Counted from the stretch's first letter, positions 1 to 9,325 are shown. The stretch: DNA of 49,067 nt from an uncultured Actinomycetes bacterium (GCA_937148845.1 CAKZRW010000122.1:1-49067); one strand, 5' to 3'. The notes: generated by a model not told the origin, from the letters alone. Numbers and translations are program-made.

Positions 1-861
1 GTGACCGGTGAGACTGGAGACCAACCTGCTGGTACGAGCAATCTCGGTGGTCACGATCCTGCAGGGCCGCTGGAGGATGTCCTTGCGAGTGACCAGCGCC
101 ATGGCCACTTCTTCCAGGGCGGCGTTGCCGGCCCGTTCACCCAGGCCGTTCACAGCCACCTCGACCTGGGTAGCCCCCCGCTCCACCGCCGCCAAGGAGT
201 TGGCGGTGGCCAGCCCCAGGTCGTTGTGACAATGCACGCTAAGCACGACGTTCTCCAAGCCCGGCACCTTCTCGAACAGACTGTCCATAAGAGCGGCGTA
301 TTCGCTGGGAAGGGCATAGCCCACGGTGTCGGGAACGTTGATGGTGGTAGCTCCGGCCTCGATGGCGGTGCGCAAGACCACGGCCAAGAAATCCACATCG
401 GAGCGAGTGGCGTCCATAGCCGAGAACTCCACGTCGCCCGGACACAGAGAGACCGCCAACTCCACCATCCGCCTGGTGAGATCCACCACCTCGGAGCGGG
501 TGGTACGCATCTGGTACTTGAGGTGGATGTCTGACGTGGAGACAAAAGTGTGGATGCGGGGCCGCTCCGCGTGTTTGATGGCTTCCCAGCAGGTACGGAT
601 ATCGCTCTCCACGCACCGGGCTAGTCCGCAGATCACCGGTCCCCGCACTTCGCGGGCGATGGCCTGCACTGCCTCGAAGTCTCCCGGACTGGTGGCCGGG
701 AAGCCGGCTTCGATGACATCCACACCCAGGCGGGCAAGCTGATGTGCGATCTCCAGTTTCTCGGAGGCGTTCAGACTGCTGCCGGGTGACTGTTCGCCGT
801 CGCGCAGCGTGGTGTCGAAGAAGATGACCGGTTTTCCGATGTTACGACGTTCTGTGGACAT
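1..861 (-). CDS. leuA: 2-isopropylmalate synthase, N-terminal part (runs off the window)
   Basis: The enzyme condenses acetyl-CoA with 2-oxoisovalerate, the first committed step of leucine synthesis in the cytoplasm. The reverse-strand reading opens [20 protein letters not shown] and continues with the [12 protein letters not shown] signature of the HMGL-like TIM barrel, then [13 protein letters not shown], the metal-site motif [12 protein letters not shown] and [17 protein letters not shown], all typical of LeuA. 287 codons are present; the rest of the barrel and the C-terminal leucine-sensing domain lie beyond position 1. The ATG at 861 is preceded by a strong AGGAGG. It is divergent from the nitrilase gene, with about 218 bases between them. 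The related homocitrate and citramalate synthases are the main alternatives, but the motif set and the [10 protein letters not shown] segment favour LeuA. Confidence 0.93.
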   Translation of the reverse strand, partial: MSTERRNIGKPVIFFDTTLRDGEQSPGSSLNASEKLEIAHQLARLGVDVIEAGFPATSPGDFEAVQAIAREVRGPVICGLARCVESDIRTCWEAIKHAERPRIHTFVSTSDIHLKYQMRTTRSEVVDLTRRMVELAVSLCPGDVEFSAMDATRSDVDFLAVVLRTAIEAGATTINVPDTVGYALPSEYAALMDSLFEKVPGLENVVLSVHCHNDLGLATANSLAAVERGATQVEVAVNGLGERAGNAALEEVAMALVTRKDILQRPCRIVTTEIARTSRLVSSLTGH

Positions 862-930
862 AGCCCTACCTCCTGCTGGTGCTGCCAATGATAACTGTTG
901 ACTGACCGGCCGACGCCGGCGTGCGACTAC

Positions 931-949
931 CTCCCCCTTACCGGGGGAG
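931..949. other. inverted repeat in the leuA / nitrilase intergenic region
   Basis: A 7-bp perfect stem (CTCCCCC ... GGGGGAG) with a 5-base loop lies about 70 bases upstream of the leuA start, followed on the plus strand by a purine-rich AGGAGGAGGA run. It would fall inside a leuA leader transcript. There is no U-tract and no T-box specifier or TGGNACCGCG motif, so any attenuator role is only a possibility. Confidence 0.3.
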
Positions 950-1079
950 CAGGAGGAGGAGCGATAATGTCCTTCTCGCGGTCATAGGAGTGCAAAGTTT
1001 AGTGGACGGGCGGCTCGTCAACAAGGCTGCTGCCGCATAAACTCTTCTAGCAGAGAGCCCCCAGAAAGTGAGGCTGGTC

Positions 1080-2279
1080 ATGCTCAAGGATTATCCGAAG
1101 TTCACTGCTGCCGCCGTCCAGAAGTCCCCTGTCTACCGGGACAAGCCGGCCTATTTCGACCTCCCGGCCACTTTGGCCGAAGCTGTCGCGAGCATCAAAG
1201 AAGCCGCTGCCAATGCGGCCAAATTGGTGGTGTTTCCTGAACTCTTTGTCCCCGGCTACTGCCATTTCGCTCTGGAGCTCACCCGGGGACCGGAGTACAC
1301 CAACATATGGGCCGAGTACCTACGCCATTCGGTCGAGGTCCCCAGTGAGGAGACCGCCCTGCTGTGCCGTGCCGCCCGCGAGGCCAAGACCAATGTGGTC
1401 ATCGGCATCAATGAGCGGGTACCCAAGTACGGCGGGCGCATGCACAACTCAGTGCTCTTCATCAACGAACGGGGCGAGATAGTGGGGTTGCATCGTAAGA
1501 TCAACATCACCGTGCAGGAGCTCCTGATCCACACGCGCGGGAACGGAGGCCAGAATCTCCTCATCCCCGAATTCGAGTTCGGCAAGGTCAGTGCACTCAT
1601 CTGTGGCGAGCATAACCAGCCCATGCTGTGGAACAACTACGTGATCCAGGGGACCAAAGTGAACTGCTCGCTCTGGCCTGGTTGTCTGGGAGGAGCCGAA
1701 GAACTGCCGCGGGTGATGCCGGCGCTGACCGCGGCGGCAGCAGTAAGCGGTGCCTGCTGGTGTGTGCTGGCCGCCGAGTACATCCCACCCGAAAAGCGCC
1801 CGACAGACTTCTACCCGAACACCAGCTTCTATCAGAGCTTCGGAGGCAGCGCGATCATCAATCCTTTCGGCGAGATCGTGGCCGGGCCTCTTCGCGACCA
1901 GGAGGGCATCGTCTACGCCGACCTCGATCTCAAGGTCAACGAGATGGCCAGAGCCATAATCAACATCACCGGCCTCTACAGTCGATGGGACATCCTGGGT
2001 CTACGCGTACGTCAGCATGACTACGAACCCATCGTCTCCATGGAGGCTGGCGAAGGACCGGTGGCTTGGCACACCACCCTAGGGGCAGGCGGCCGGGCGC
2101 CCGCCGGCACCGAGGAGCCGGCGGGCCCCCCGGAGCCAGCGAGCGGCCAGGGGCCCAAGGAGGAGCTGACGCCACGAGTTGCTTCCGAAGTGGCCGAGCT
2201 TCGGAAGAGAGTCGCGGAGCTAGAGCGACGTCTAGCTGCCCTGGGCGAGGCACCTCGGGAAGCTCGGGAGCGGTCCTGA
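1080..2279 (+). CDS. nitrilase-superfamily carbon-nitrogen hydrolase
   Basis: A thiol hydrolase of nitriles, amides or carbamoyl compounds; the substrate cannot be read from sequence. The catalytic triad is visible: Glu54 in VVFPELFVPGY, Lys140 in GLHRKINIT and Cys175 in ALICGEHNQPM. The Cys context (C-G-E-x-N) and the GLHRK motif resemble the true nitrilase / aliphatic amidohydrolase branches. The fold ends near residue 340. A Gly/Pro/Glu-rich linker follows, then a Leu-heptad, probably coiled-coil tail (EVAELRKRVAELERRLAAL) that the family does not normally have. The ATG at 1080 is chosen because GTGAGG lies six bases upstream; an in-frame GTG at 1068 would add four residues but has no good ribosome site. 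The stop lies 4 bases from the stop of the convergent transglutaminase-like gene. Confidence 0.85.
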   Translation: MLKDYPKFTAAAVQKSPVYRDKPAYFDLPATLAEAVASIKEAAANAAKLVVFPELFVPGYCHFALELTRGPEYTNIWAEYLRHSVEVPSEETALLCRAAREAKTNVVIGINERVPKYGGRMHNSVLFINERGEIVGLHRKINITVQELLIHTRGNGGQNLLIPEFEFGKVSALICGEHNQPMLWNNYVIQGTKVNCSLWPGCLGGAEELPRVMPALTAAAAVSGACWCVLAAEYIPPEKRPTDFYPNTSFYQSFGGSAIINPFGEIVAGPLRDQEGIVYADLDLKVNEMARAIINITGLYSRWDILGLRVRQHDYEPIVSMEAGEGPVAWHTTLGAGGRAPAGTEEPAGPPEPASGQGPKEELTPRVASEVAELRKRVAELERRLAALGEAPREARERS

Positions 2280-2282
2280 AGC

Positions 2283-3080
2283 TCAGGATGACCAGCGGCG
2301 GATGCGGCCCCACTGAATGGCGCCACCCATCGCCTGCCAGCTGCACCCGCGGTCAGCCAGGCCTAGCCTGCGAGCCACCCGCCCCAGCAGACGTCTCTCC
2401 CCGTAGAGGAAGATGACCGCAGCCCCCGCCAGGAAAAGCGCCTTTTGGGGCACTGGCATCGGAGTCCAATGGTAGGCGACCCGAGTCTTGAGAATGGACC
2501 ACACCGGAATGCGCTCGGGCAGCCGAGCCAGCCAGCCCTCACCAGAATCAGCCACGAAAGAGGTGGCCGGGTCCTCCAGATCGCTCACCTCTTTCCCCGG
2601 ATAGTCGACCCACACGTGATCAAAGGAATACCGCAAGGTGTAGGGCAGCTCCTTGGCCTGCAGCAAGCTAGCGAAAAAGACCGCCCGCGCTTGACAATCC
2701 CCGGCCCTGCTTTCCACCACCTCAGGCACAGAGGGGAAATACCAGGGCAGCCCATAAGCTGTCCACGCCGGCAGGTAGACCACGTACTCCAGGGCGTAGT
2801 CCTCCAGCACCTTGTAGTCAGCGGGAAGGTCCGCAGCCAGCTCCGCTACGGCGCCAGCGTCGATGGGAGGACTGTGCAGGCGCGAGACCGATTGCACGAA
2901 GGGACGCGGATCGGGATACACCACAGCTCCCAGCCAGATGCCGATGAGGACCAGTACCAGGAGATGCCGACCCACCGCCCAGCAGAACCTGGCCAGGTGC
3001 AGCGCCGCGCGACCGGCCGCGGACGAGCGGCCTCTAGGCCAGCCGTTTCGGGCCGGCGGACTGACAGTCCGGCGCTTCAT
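2283..3080 (-). CDS. membrane-anchored transglutaminase-like protein
   Basis: 265 residues. A basic N-terminus is followed by a membrane segment (about 38-54), a transglutaminase-like core facing outward, and a second hydrophobic segment (about 213-230). The core shows the thiol-protease-like Cys129 in ESRAGDCQARAVFFASLLQ and His155 in SFDHVWVDYPG; an acidic partner could be Asp159 or Asp167. Members of this fold cleave or cross-link peptides, but the activity here is unknown. In many bacteria such proteins belong to MoxR/DUF58/DUF4129 operons; that operon is present at 36-40 kb without a transglutaminase, so a functional link is possible but is inference. The gene is convergent with the nitrilase gene with almost no spacer. 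The ATG start at 3080 has only a weak ribosome site. Confidence 0.7.
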   Translation of the reverse strand: MKRRTVSPPARNGWPRGRSSAAGRAALHLARFCWAVGRHLLVLVLIGIWLGAVVYPDPRPFVQSVSRLHSPPIDAGAVAELAADLPADYKVLEDYALEYVVYLPAWTAYGLPWYFPSVPEVVESRAGDCQARAVFFASLLQAKELPYTLRYSFDHVWVDYPGKEVSDLEDPATSFVADSGEGWLARLPERIPVWSILKTRVAYHWTPMPVPQKALFLAGAAVIFLYGERRLLGRVARRLGLADRGCSWQAMGGAIQWGRIRRWSS

Positions 3081-3256
3081 GATGGTCCCCCAGCGCAGGC
3101 CGCTCAGAACTCCCCTCGAGCAGCCCGCCAGCAGCAGATCCCGACCAAAGAGTTAGTATCAATTATCGCATCGAACCATCGCATCGAACCCCCAGGCCCT
3201 CTGATCGTAGCCGTAGCCCTTGTCATCCCCCCGTCTTGGCTCTAAGCTACCGCGCG

Positions 3257-4309
3257 ATGCCGAACGCGTACTACACCTGTCACCTAGTACCCCTGGGCCT
3301 ACTCAGCACCCTTGGCTTCACGCCCAAGTGGCTGGGGGCCAGACTCCCCCACCAGACCACCCCTCGGCGCGATGCAACGACCGTCCACCCCACCACCTGC
3401 CCTTATGTCACTCGGTTGGTGGCTGCGGCCGAGGCCCTCTTGGAAGAAAGGCCACCCGATGACGTGCTGGTGATCGCCGGAGGCTGTGACGCCATGCGCC
3501 GTATGGGCGACTTGTTGGCCGCCTACCACCCAGAGCGGACCTTCGTGCTGGCGGTCCCCCGAGCGTCCACGGAACACGACGTGCGAGCTTTCGCCGCTGA
3601 GCTGGTACGCCTGGAACAGTGGTTGAAAGAGAGAGCCGTGCAGACTGCCGACGCCGCAGCTACCCCCACCGCCAGCGCTACCACCGGGGCCGCCGCGCTC
3701 GGCGCGCCCGACTACCCCTCGGCTCCAGAGCCCGGCGGGGTTTTCGTGGTTGGAGGTCCTATGAGTGACGATTCGCTCCTAGAACTGCTCAGCACCCTGG
3801 GCGCGAAGGTGGCAGGGCTGGAGTCATGCACCTTTCCCGACCGCTGGCAGCCCCTCGCCACAGCCGGGCTGGACGCCCTGCCCTCGGACCTCTCCGCGTT
3901 GGCTGGCCAGGTTCTCCAGCTTGCCATCTGTCCTCGCTTTTCCACCACTCTGCGCAAGGCCCATCTGGCCCGCCGGCTCGAGCAAACCAAAGCTTCTTGC
4001 GTCATCTATGCCCGCCAGAGTTTCTGCGATCCCGGAGCCTACGACGCTTTACTGGTAGCCGAACTTGCTGCAGAACGAGGCCTCCCCTTCCTCGAGCTCG
4101 AGGTGGGCTTCCCCTTGGAGGCCAGCGGGCCCCTACGGACCCGGGTGGAGGCCTTCCTGGAGGCGCAACTCCTGGATGAAGACATCCTTGGGGGCGACTT
4201 TCTCGATGACGATCTTCTCGGTGGCGACGAGCTCCTTGCCGGCGACCTTCTGACGAGTCAGCGCGAACCCGGACACTTGCCCGAACCGGGTCCAGCCAGG
4301 AGTGAGTGA
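3257..4309 (+). CDS. 2-hydroxyacyl-CoA dehydratase-family subunit (HgdB/BcrC-like)
   Basis: 350 residues related to the smaller subunit of 2-hydroxyglutaryl-CoA dehydratases and class I benzoyl-CoA reductases, which bind a [4Fe-4S] cluster and take low-potential electrons from an ATP-driven activator. Three family positions for cluster cysteines are visible: Cys48 in HPTTCPYVTRL, Cys77 in AGGCDAMRRMGDLL and Cys257 in RQSFCDPGAYDALL. The C-terminal family motif GPLRTRVEAFLEAQ is intact. Unusual parts are an Ala/Thr-rich linker (about 128-158) and an acidic tail with repeats of the type LDDDLLGGDE (about 306-333). The ATG at 3257 is chosen over an in-frame TTG at 3236; neither has a clear ribosome site. 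It is followed after two bases by its partner subunit. No activator (HgdC/BcrAD-like) gene is in the window. Confidence 0.75.
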   Translation: MPNAYYTCHLVPLGLLSTLGFTPKWLGARLPHQTTPRRDATTVHPTTCPYVTRLVAAAEALLEERPPDDVLVIAGGCDAMRRMGDLLAAYHPERTFVLAVPRASTEHDVRAFAAELVRLEQWLKERAVQTADAAATPTASATTGAAALGAPDYPSAPEPGGVFVVGGPMSDDSLLELLSTLGAKVAGLESCTFPDRWQPLATAGLDALPSDLSALAGQVLQLAICPRFSTTLRKAHLARRLEQTKASCVIYARQSFCDPGAYDALLVAELAAERGLPFLELEVGFPLEASGPLRTRVEAFLEAQLLDEDILGGDFLDDDLLGGDELLAGDLLTSQREPGHLPEPGPARSE

Positions 4310-4311
4310 CA

Positions 4312-5550
4312 ATGCCGGGTATGGCCGAGCTTACCGGTGACTCCTTGAGTGCCTCGCTGGTGCGAGCCGCCTTCCTGGCTCAGACCCGCTGGAAAGCTTT
4401 GCACACCCGCACAGCCCGCGCCTACCTCCAATACCACGCCCTCGCCGCTTCGCTCGAACTTTTCAAGGCAGGATCCGTCGTACCTTGGGTGTCGTACCTT
4501 TTCCCGACCGAGATCCTCACTTCCCACGGTCTCACGCCGATGATCCCCGAGGTCGGCTCCGCCACCCTCACGGGCAGCGACCTCAGGGAAGCAGTCGAGA
4601 ACGCGGCCGCCCGCATGTCTCTGGCCCGGGACGTGTGTAGCTACCACCGGACCGCTTTGGCCGCCGTGGAGAATGGAATGCTGCCCGCACCCACCATGTG
4701 CCTGGGCACCACTCCGTTGTGTCTCGGTAAGGAGTGCCTTCTGGAGATGCTGGCCACGCGTTACGGGGTGCCTTTCCGGGAGATACGCGTACCCCTTCCG
4801 CCCGACGAGGGTGAGGCTCCGCCGGCTGTGGTGGCCGAGGTCGCCGAGCAGATCCGGGAGCTCCACGAGGACATCGGTCGCTGGACCGGTCGTCGTCCTG
4901 ATCTGCGCAGGGCTGTCTTGCTGTCTAACCGGGCTGCAAAGGCCTGGGGGGATCTCATGGCGGAACGGTTAGCAGGTCGTCTGGAATTGAACGGTCGCAA
5001 GACCTTTGCCATCGTCTTCCTGGGCCAGTTGCTTTGGGGAACCGAGGCAGGTGCCAAAGACTTCGAACGCCTGCTCACCGAGCGCGGCCGCAGCGACTTG
5101 GTCCCGCCCGCTTTCGATGGCCGCCGTCCCAAACGCCTGTTGTGGTTACACACCGTCCCCCACCATGACCATGCCTTCTTCGAACTAATGGAGAAGCAGG
5201 GAGCCTACGTGGTTTTCGAGGAGATGGGCCAGATGCACCAGGAGCTCATCGACCCCGACGATCCTTGGCCTGGCTTGGCCCGCCGACTCACCGACCACAC
5301 TCTTTGGGGGACCTCAGCCCGCAGAGCCAGGCTGAACATAGCCCTTGCTAAGAAGCTTCGGGCGGACGGGGCGATCCACTTCAACCACTGGGGCTGCCGG
5401 CATGGTCTGGGCTCCTTGCCTGTGGTGCGGGCGGCCTTTATCGAAGCGGGGATACCTTTCCTAGCCATCGACGGAGACGCTCTTGCCCGCGGGGGGCCTA
5501 ATCAAGAGAAGGCCCTGCAGCAGCTAGAAAGCTTCTTGGAGCTGCTCTGA
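4312..5550 (+). CDS. 2-hydroxyacyl-CoA dehydratase-family subunit (HgdA-like)
   Basis: 412 residues, the likely partner of the preceding subunit. Family cysteine positions are Cys109 (LARDVCSYHRTAL), a Cys-rich stretch at 130-142 (PTMCLGTTPLCLGKEC) and Cys362 in IHFNHWGCRHGLGSLP, which replaces the HSNRSCK-type motif of classical dehydratases. The end, FLAIDGDALARGGPN...LESFLELL, matches the family's nucleotide-fold C-terminus. The ATG at 4312 follows an AGGAGTGAG ribosome site that overlaps the upstream stop, so the two subunits should be translationally coupled. The substrate is unknown: a reductive dehydratase or dearomatase of an acyl-CoA is the family expectation, but both subunits look diverged. 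Other members of this superfamily act in double-cubane reductases or have unknown roles. Confidence 0.72.
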   Translation: MPGMAELTGDSLSASLVRAAFLAQTRWKALHTRTARAYLQYHALAASLELFKAGSVVPWVSYLFPTEILTSHGLTPMIPEVGSATLTGSDLREAVENAAARMSLARDVCSYHRTALAAVENGMLPAPTMCLGTTPLCLGKECLLEMLATRYGVPFREIRVPLPPDEGEAPPAVVAEVAEQIRELHEDIGRWTGRRPDLRRAVLLSNRAAKAWGDLMAERLAGRLELNGRKTFAIVFLGQLLWGTEAGAKDFERLLTERGRSDLVPPAFDGRRPKRLLWLHTVPHHDHAFFELMEKQGAYVVFEEMGQMHQELIDPDDPWPGLARRLTDHTLWGTSARRARLNIALAKKLRADGAIHFNHWGCRHGLGSLPVVRAAFIEAGIPFLAIDGDALARGGPNQEKALQQLESFLELL

Positions 5551-5641
5551 CAGACTGATTCAGGCTTCCGGAAGCAGCAGCTACGGACTACACTCGGATG
5601 TCGCTCAAGGTGCGGGATCGTTAGAGTTGCGCCCCCGTGGC

Positions 5642-7044
5642 CTAGCGCACTTTCGACACCGGGCAACCTGACGCAGGCTTAGCCCCGGCAGCCATGACTA
5701 CGCGGTTCCGCCTGGAACGCTTGGCCTCATAAAGAGCCTCGTCGGCGGCGCGGATGAGATCTTCCAGGAGGTCCCCGCGGCCGCTCACCCCTCCCGCGCT
5801 GACAGTAAGCTTGAGCTGATGACCTTGGACTTCCACCAGAGAGGCAGCCACTGCTTGACGCACCCGCTCAAGAATGGCCCGCACTTCTTCGGCGTCGGCT
5901 CCAGGCATGAGCAGGAGGAACTCCTCGCCCCCATACCTTCCGATGACGTCGTAGGGACGCAAGTTCGTGGCGATACGGCCTGCAACCACACGTAGGGCTT
6001 CGTCACCTGCGAGATGGCCATAGCAGTCGTTCAGCTGTTTGAAGCGATCAAGATCGATCAGACCCACGCCGCATGGCGCGCCAGTCCGCTGACTGCGAGC
6101 CAGTTCCTCATCCAGACGTTCGAGGACTGCTCTCCGGGTCAAGGTCCCCGTGAGGGGGTCAGTGCTGGCTCGCTGCTCCAGTTCCTTCTGGGCTGCCCGC
6201 AGCTGCTGGTTCAGCCGGTGGGCCCGCCTGACCGCCTGCCGCAACATGGCGCTGGTGGCCTCCGCTGCCTTCTTGGCCTCCTGCAACTCCCGTTCTTGCC
6301 GCTTGCGTTCCGAGATGTCCCTCGCGAAGGCGACCACGTATTCCTCGCCCTCGTGAGCTACGTAGTTCGAGCTGATTTCTACGGGAAGCACCTCACCGGC
6401 CTTGGTCATGTGAAGCGTCTCAAAGACCAGGGATTTCGCCCGCTTGGTCTCGTTCCAGCGAGCGGTCCACAGTCCCGGGGTGAGCCCGGGTGCAATCTGG
6501 AACACAGTGAGACCAACCATCTCCTCTCGGGAGTAGCCGTACCTGCGGCAGCCGGTCTCGTTTGCGAAAAGGACGCGTCCGTCGGGACCAAGCCAGTAGA
6601 TCGGGTCCGTACAGCGGTCGACCGAGGTCTGAGTAAGGCGGAGCGCTTTCTCCGCCTGGCGCCGGACAGAGACATCGGTGATAGTGAGGAGAAGGAGACG
6701 CGCGCCTTTGTGCTCAAGGCCGGTCAGCCGGAATCGCAGCCAGCGCACCCTTCCGTCGCGCAGAGGAAATGGCCCTTCCCAGACTTCCGAACTGCCTCCC
6801 ATCAACACCTGGGCGATCTTGGTCTCTAGCTCGGCGCGCTCTTCCAGGCGCAAGATCTCCCAGCCGCCGGCCTGCAGCTCTTCCCAGGGCACGCCCAAGA
6901 GCATGGGTGCCTGATAGTTGGCGAGCAGGACCTTCCCCCGCCGTCGTAGAGGAGCACGCCGTCGGGCAGGGCAGCAAGAACGTCCTCCACGAGCCTGGCC
7001 GCGGCCTCTCCTGGGTTGCAGTTGGCTAAGCCTTCCTCAGTCAT
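5642..7044 (-). CDS. PAS-PAS-GGDEF diguanylate cyclase, interrupted by a frameshift
   Basis: Predicted soluble sensor making cyclic di-GMP. The reading frame from the ATG at 7044 (MTEEGLANCNPG) gives the start of a PAS domain up to LLYDGGG at about 6924. The remainder is in another frame, resuming with KVLLANYQAPMLLGVPWEEL. One extra G in the G5 run near 6921-6925 would join them, so this is either a recent mutation or a sequencing slip. The main reading continues with the rest of PAS1, PAS2 (DPIYWLGPDGRVLFANETG), a coiled coil (ERKRQERELQEAKKAAEA) and a GGDEF domain with active site GRYGGEEFLLLMPG. The product-inhibition site RxxD (RPYD) sits five residues before it. The largest uninterrupted reading starts at 6904. 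No transmembrane segment is seen. Confidence 0.85.
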
Positions 7045-7264
7045 CACGTCCGGCTCCCTACCGAGTGCATTCACCCGCGCAGGGCACCCTATGCATCGGC
7101 AGAGAGGTCAAACTTCCTTAGAGCCCTCAGAGCGTGGATGTCAACGACTCGCATGCGCTCAGCCAGCCCCGATAGGCCCGACCGCAACGGGAGCCGCGCT
7201 GCGCTGGCAACGCCTGCCCAGCTGTCAGCTCGAGGCGGCCAGGTTTGACCCTGGGCTCGTCCGG

Positions 7265-9325
7265 CTAGGCTCCAGCGCCCGCTCGGCTTTGCTTGTATTC
7301 CTCGCGCAGCACCCGCCGCATCACCTTGTTCGAGGCTGTGCGCGGCAATGACGGGACCCGCACCACGTCGTGGATCTTGAACAGTGGGTTGAGCTTCGCG
7401 GCGATGGCCCGCTGCATCTCTTTCTTGAGGTTCTCGTCGTCAGAGGCGGCCTCGGGTTTCAGTACAGCGTAGACAACCAATAGGCTGGGACCGCCTTCCG
7501 GGGGATCATAAGCCACCGCCGCCGTCTCCACCACCTCCTCCACGGTGGCCAGAGTCCGCTCGATTTCAGCCGAACTCACCTTGATTCCACCCAGATTCAT
7601 GGTGTCATCGGCCCGCCCGTGGGCGCGGTAGTAGCCGTGGGGAAGCTCCTCCATCTCATCGCCATGCCTGCGCAGAAGCTCCCCTTTCGGTCCCCGGGGA
7701 GTACCCGCGTAGTAGACCTCATGATGGTCCTTGTTGAGCAGCCAAGTAGAAAGCCCGATGGAAGGCGGGACCAAGAAGAGTTCCCCGAGACGGGCAGGCT
7801 GACCTGCTTCGTCCAAGATGTAGAAGTCGAGACCGAAGGCCGGGCTCGAGAATGTCGCCGGCGAAGCGGGGCGCACCACCGTGCCCGTGATGTAGCCACC
7901 GGCGATCTCGGTCCCTCCACAGTACTCGATGACCGGCCGATAGCCCGCTAGCGACATGAGGTAGAGGTAATCCTCCGCGTTGGAGGCCTCTCCCGTAGAG
8001 CTGAACAACCGGAGGCTCGACCAGTCGAGTCCTCGCACCAGGTCGCCATTCCGCCAGGCCTTCACCAGGCTGGGCACCACCCCCAGCATGGTGACCTTGG
8101 TGTTCTGAACAAACTCGCAGAACTCCCGCGTGACAGGCGCGCCGTAGTACAAAGCCATGGTGGCCCGGTTGATCAGACTGGCGTAGATGTGCCAGGGTCC
8201 CATCATCCAGCCGATACTGGTGGGCCAAGCCACCACCTCCCCTGGCTTGATGTCGTGGTGCAGGTGCCCATCCATGGCACATTTTATGGGGGACGTATGG
8301 GTCCAAGGTATGGCTTTGGGATCCCCGGTCGTACCCGAGGAGAACAGGATGTTAGTCAGGTCTTCAGGATCGCAGGCGACCGCTTCGAAGCTGTCGTCCC
8401 AGCTCAAGAAGTCATCCCACCACTCGTCTTCCGGACGGATGACCACCCCACTCCCGACCCCGGACGCGACTACTACCACGCGTTTCGCCCCGGCCTCGAC
8501 AACCTTCTGGTACATGGGGAGGATCTTGCCCGCCCGCGGCATCACATCCAAAGTGACTGCCAGACCCGAAGAGGCTATGCGCAGACGGGTAGCGATCTCA
8601 TCTGCTGCGAAGCTGTCAGCAATGGAAGCGACGGCATAGCCCGCCTTGACGACTCCCAAGTAAGCCGCTACCGCCTCGACCGTCATCGGCATGACCAGGG
8701 CCACGCTGGCCTCACGGGGCAGCCCAGATGCGACCAAGGCTCTAGCGAACCGGTTAGAGAGCCTGTCGAGCTCGCCGTAGGTGATGCTCTGGACTGCGCC
8801 GCCTTCCGCTTGGTACACGATGGCCGGTACCTCGGGCGTAGCCAGGAAGCAACTCTCGGCAATGTTCATCCGCGCGCCAGGAAACCAGCGAGGATATTCC
8901 ACCCCCCGACGGAGGTCGACTATCGCCGTGGGCTCCTGCCGGAACCTGATTCCCAGTACTTCCACCACCTGTCGCCAGAACTCCTCGCGGTTCTCTACCG
9001 ACCAGCGATGGAGATCATGAACCGACCCCAGGCCCAGCCTGGCCACGAAAGCAGCAATGTTGGAGGCCTTTATCTCGTCGTCCGTCGGCGTCCAGGCCGG
9101 AGGCGGACCTTGCGCGGCGTCCCAGTCCTGGAAGACCTCACGGAACAGGCGCAGGTGCACGGCGAAAGGCACCTCCGGGGTAAGCACCTCGCGGGCCAGA
9201 CACATCCAGTACTGCGAGGCGGGTAGATCGGCGTCCAAAGCTGCGATCCTCTTGGCAAGCTCATCTGCCGCACTGGGTGCCAGTCCGAGCTCAAGGAGAG
9301 TCTCCGGGGCGATGTGTGGGCGCAT
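7265..9325 (-). CDS. AMP-forming acyl-CoA synthetase (acetyl-CoA synthetase-like)
   Basis: 686 residues. The enzyme adenylates a carboxylate and transfers it to CoA. The ACS-type N-terminal domain is visible (SVENREEFWRQVVEVLGIRF ... YPRWFPGARMNIAE). The AMP-binding signature is ILFSSGTTGDPKAIPWTHTS, followed by STGEASNAED, YCGGTEIAGGY, the hinge GRADDTMNLGGIKVSSAEIE and the catalytic lysine in RTASNKVMRRVL (about Lys667). Overall it resembles the acyl-activating enzymes of the AAE17/18 type and acetoacetyl-CoA synthetases more than classical Acs; the substrate is not known. The ATG at 9325 follows a perfect AGGAGG; the longer open frame to 9472 has no support. A candidate promoter and palindromic operator lie just upstream. 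Confidence 0.85.
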   Translation of the reverse strand: MRPHIAPETLLELGLAPSAADELAKRIAALDADLPASQYWMCLAREVLTPEVPFAVHLRLFREVFQDWDAAQGPPPAWTPTDDEIKASNIAAFVARLGLGSVHDLHRWSVENREEFWRQVVEVLGIRFRQEPTAIVDLRRGVEYPRWFPGARMNIAESCFLATPEVPAIVYQAEGGAVQSITYGELDRLSNRFARALVASGLPREASVALVMPMTVEAVAAYLGVVKAGYAVASIADSFAADEIATRLRIASSGLAVTLDVMPRAGKILPMYQKVVEAGAKRVVVVASGVGSGVVIRPEDEWWDDFLSWDDSFEAVACDPEDLTNILFSSGTTGDPKAIPWTHTSPIKCAMDGHLHHDIKPGEVVAWPTSIGWMMGPWHIYASLINRATMALYYGAPVTREFCEFVQNTKVTMLGVVPSLVKAWRNGDLVRGLDWSSLRLFSSTGEASNAEDYLYLMSLAGYRPVIEYCGGTEIAGGYITGTVVRPASPATFSSPAFGLDFYILDEAGQPARLGELFLVPPSIGLSTWLLNKDHHEVYYAGTPRGPKGELLRRHGDEMEELPHGYYRAHGRADDTMNLGGIKVSSAEIERTLATVEEVVETAAVAYDPPEGGPSLLVVYAVLKPEAASDDENLKKEMQRAIAAKLNPLFKIHDVVRVPSLPRTASNKVMRRVLREEYKQSRAGAGA

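Noticed and set aside
862-1079. A T-box or SAM-type riboswitch in the leuA leader
   Set aside because: No TGGNACCGCG antiterminator motif, specifier loop or riboswitch core could be found; only a small hairpin is present.
5564-5575. GCTTCCGGAAGC palindrome as a terminator after the HgdA-like gene
   Set aside because: The 12-base palindrome has no loop and no U-tract; too weak to call.
8189-9226. A 345-codon open frame on the plus strand inside the acyl-CoA synthetase gene
   Set aside because: It is antisense to a clear AMP-binding enzyme with all motifs; composition is that of a shadow frame and it has no recognisable domain.
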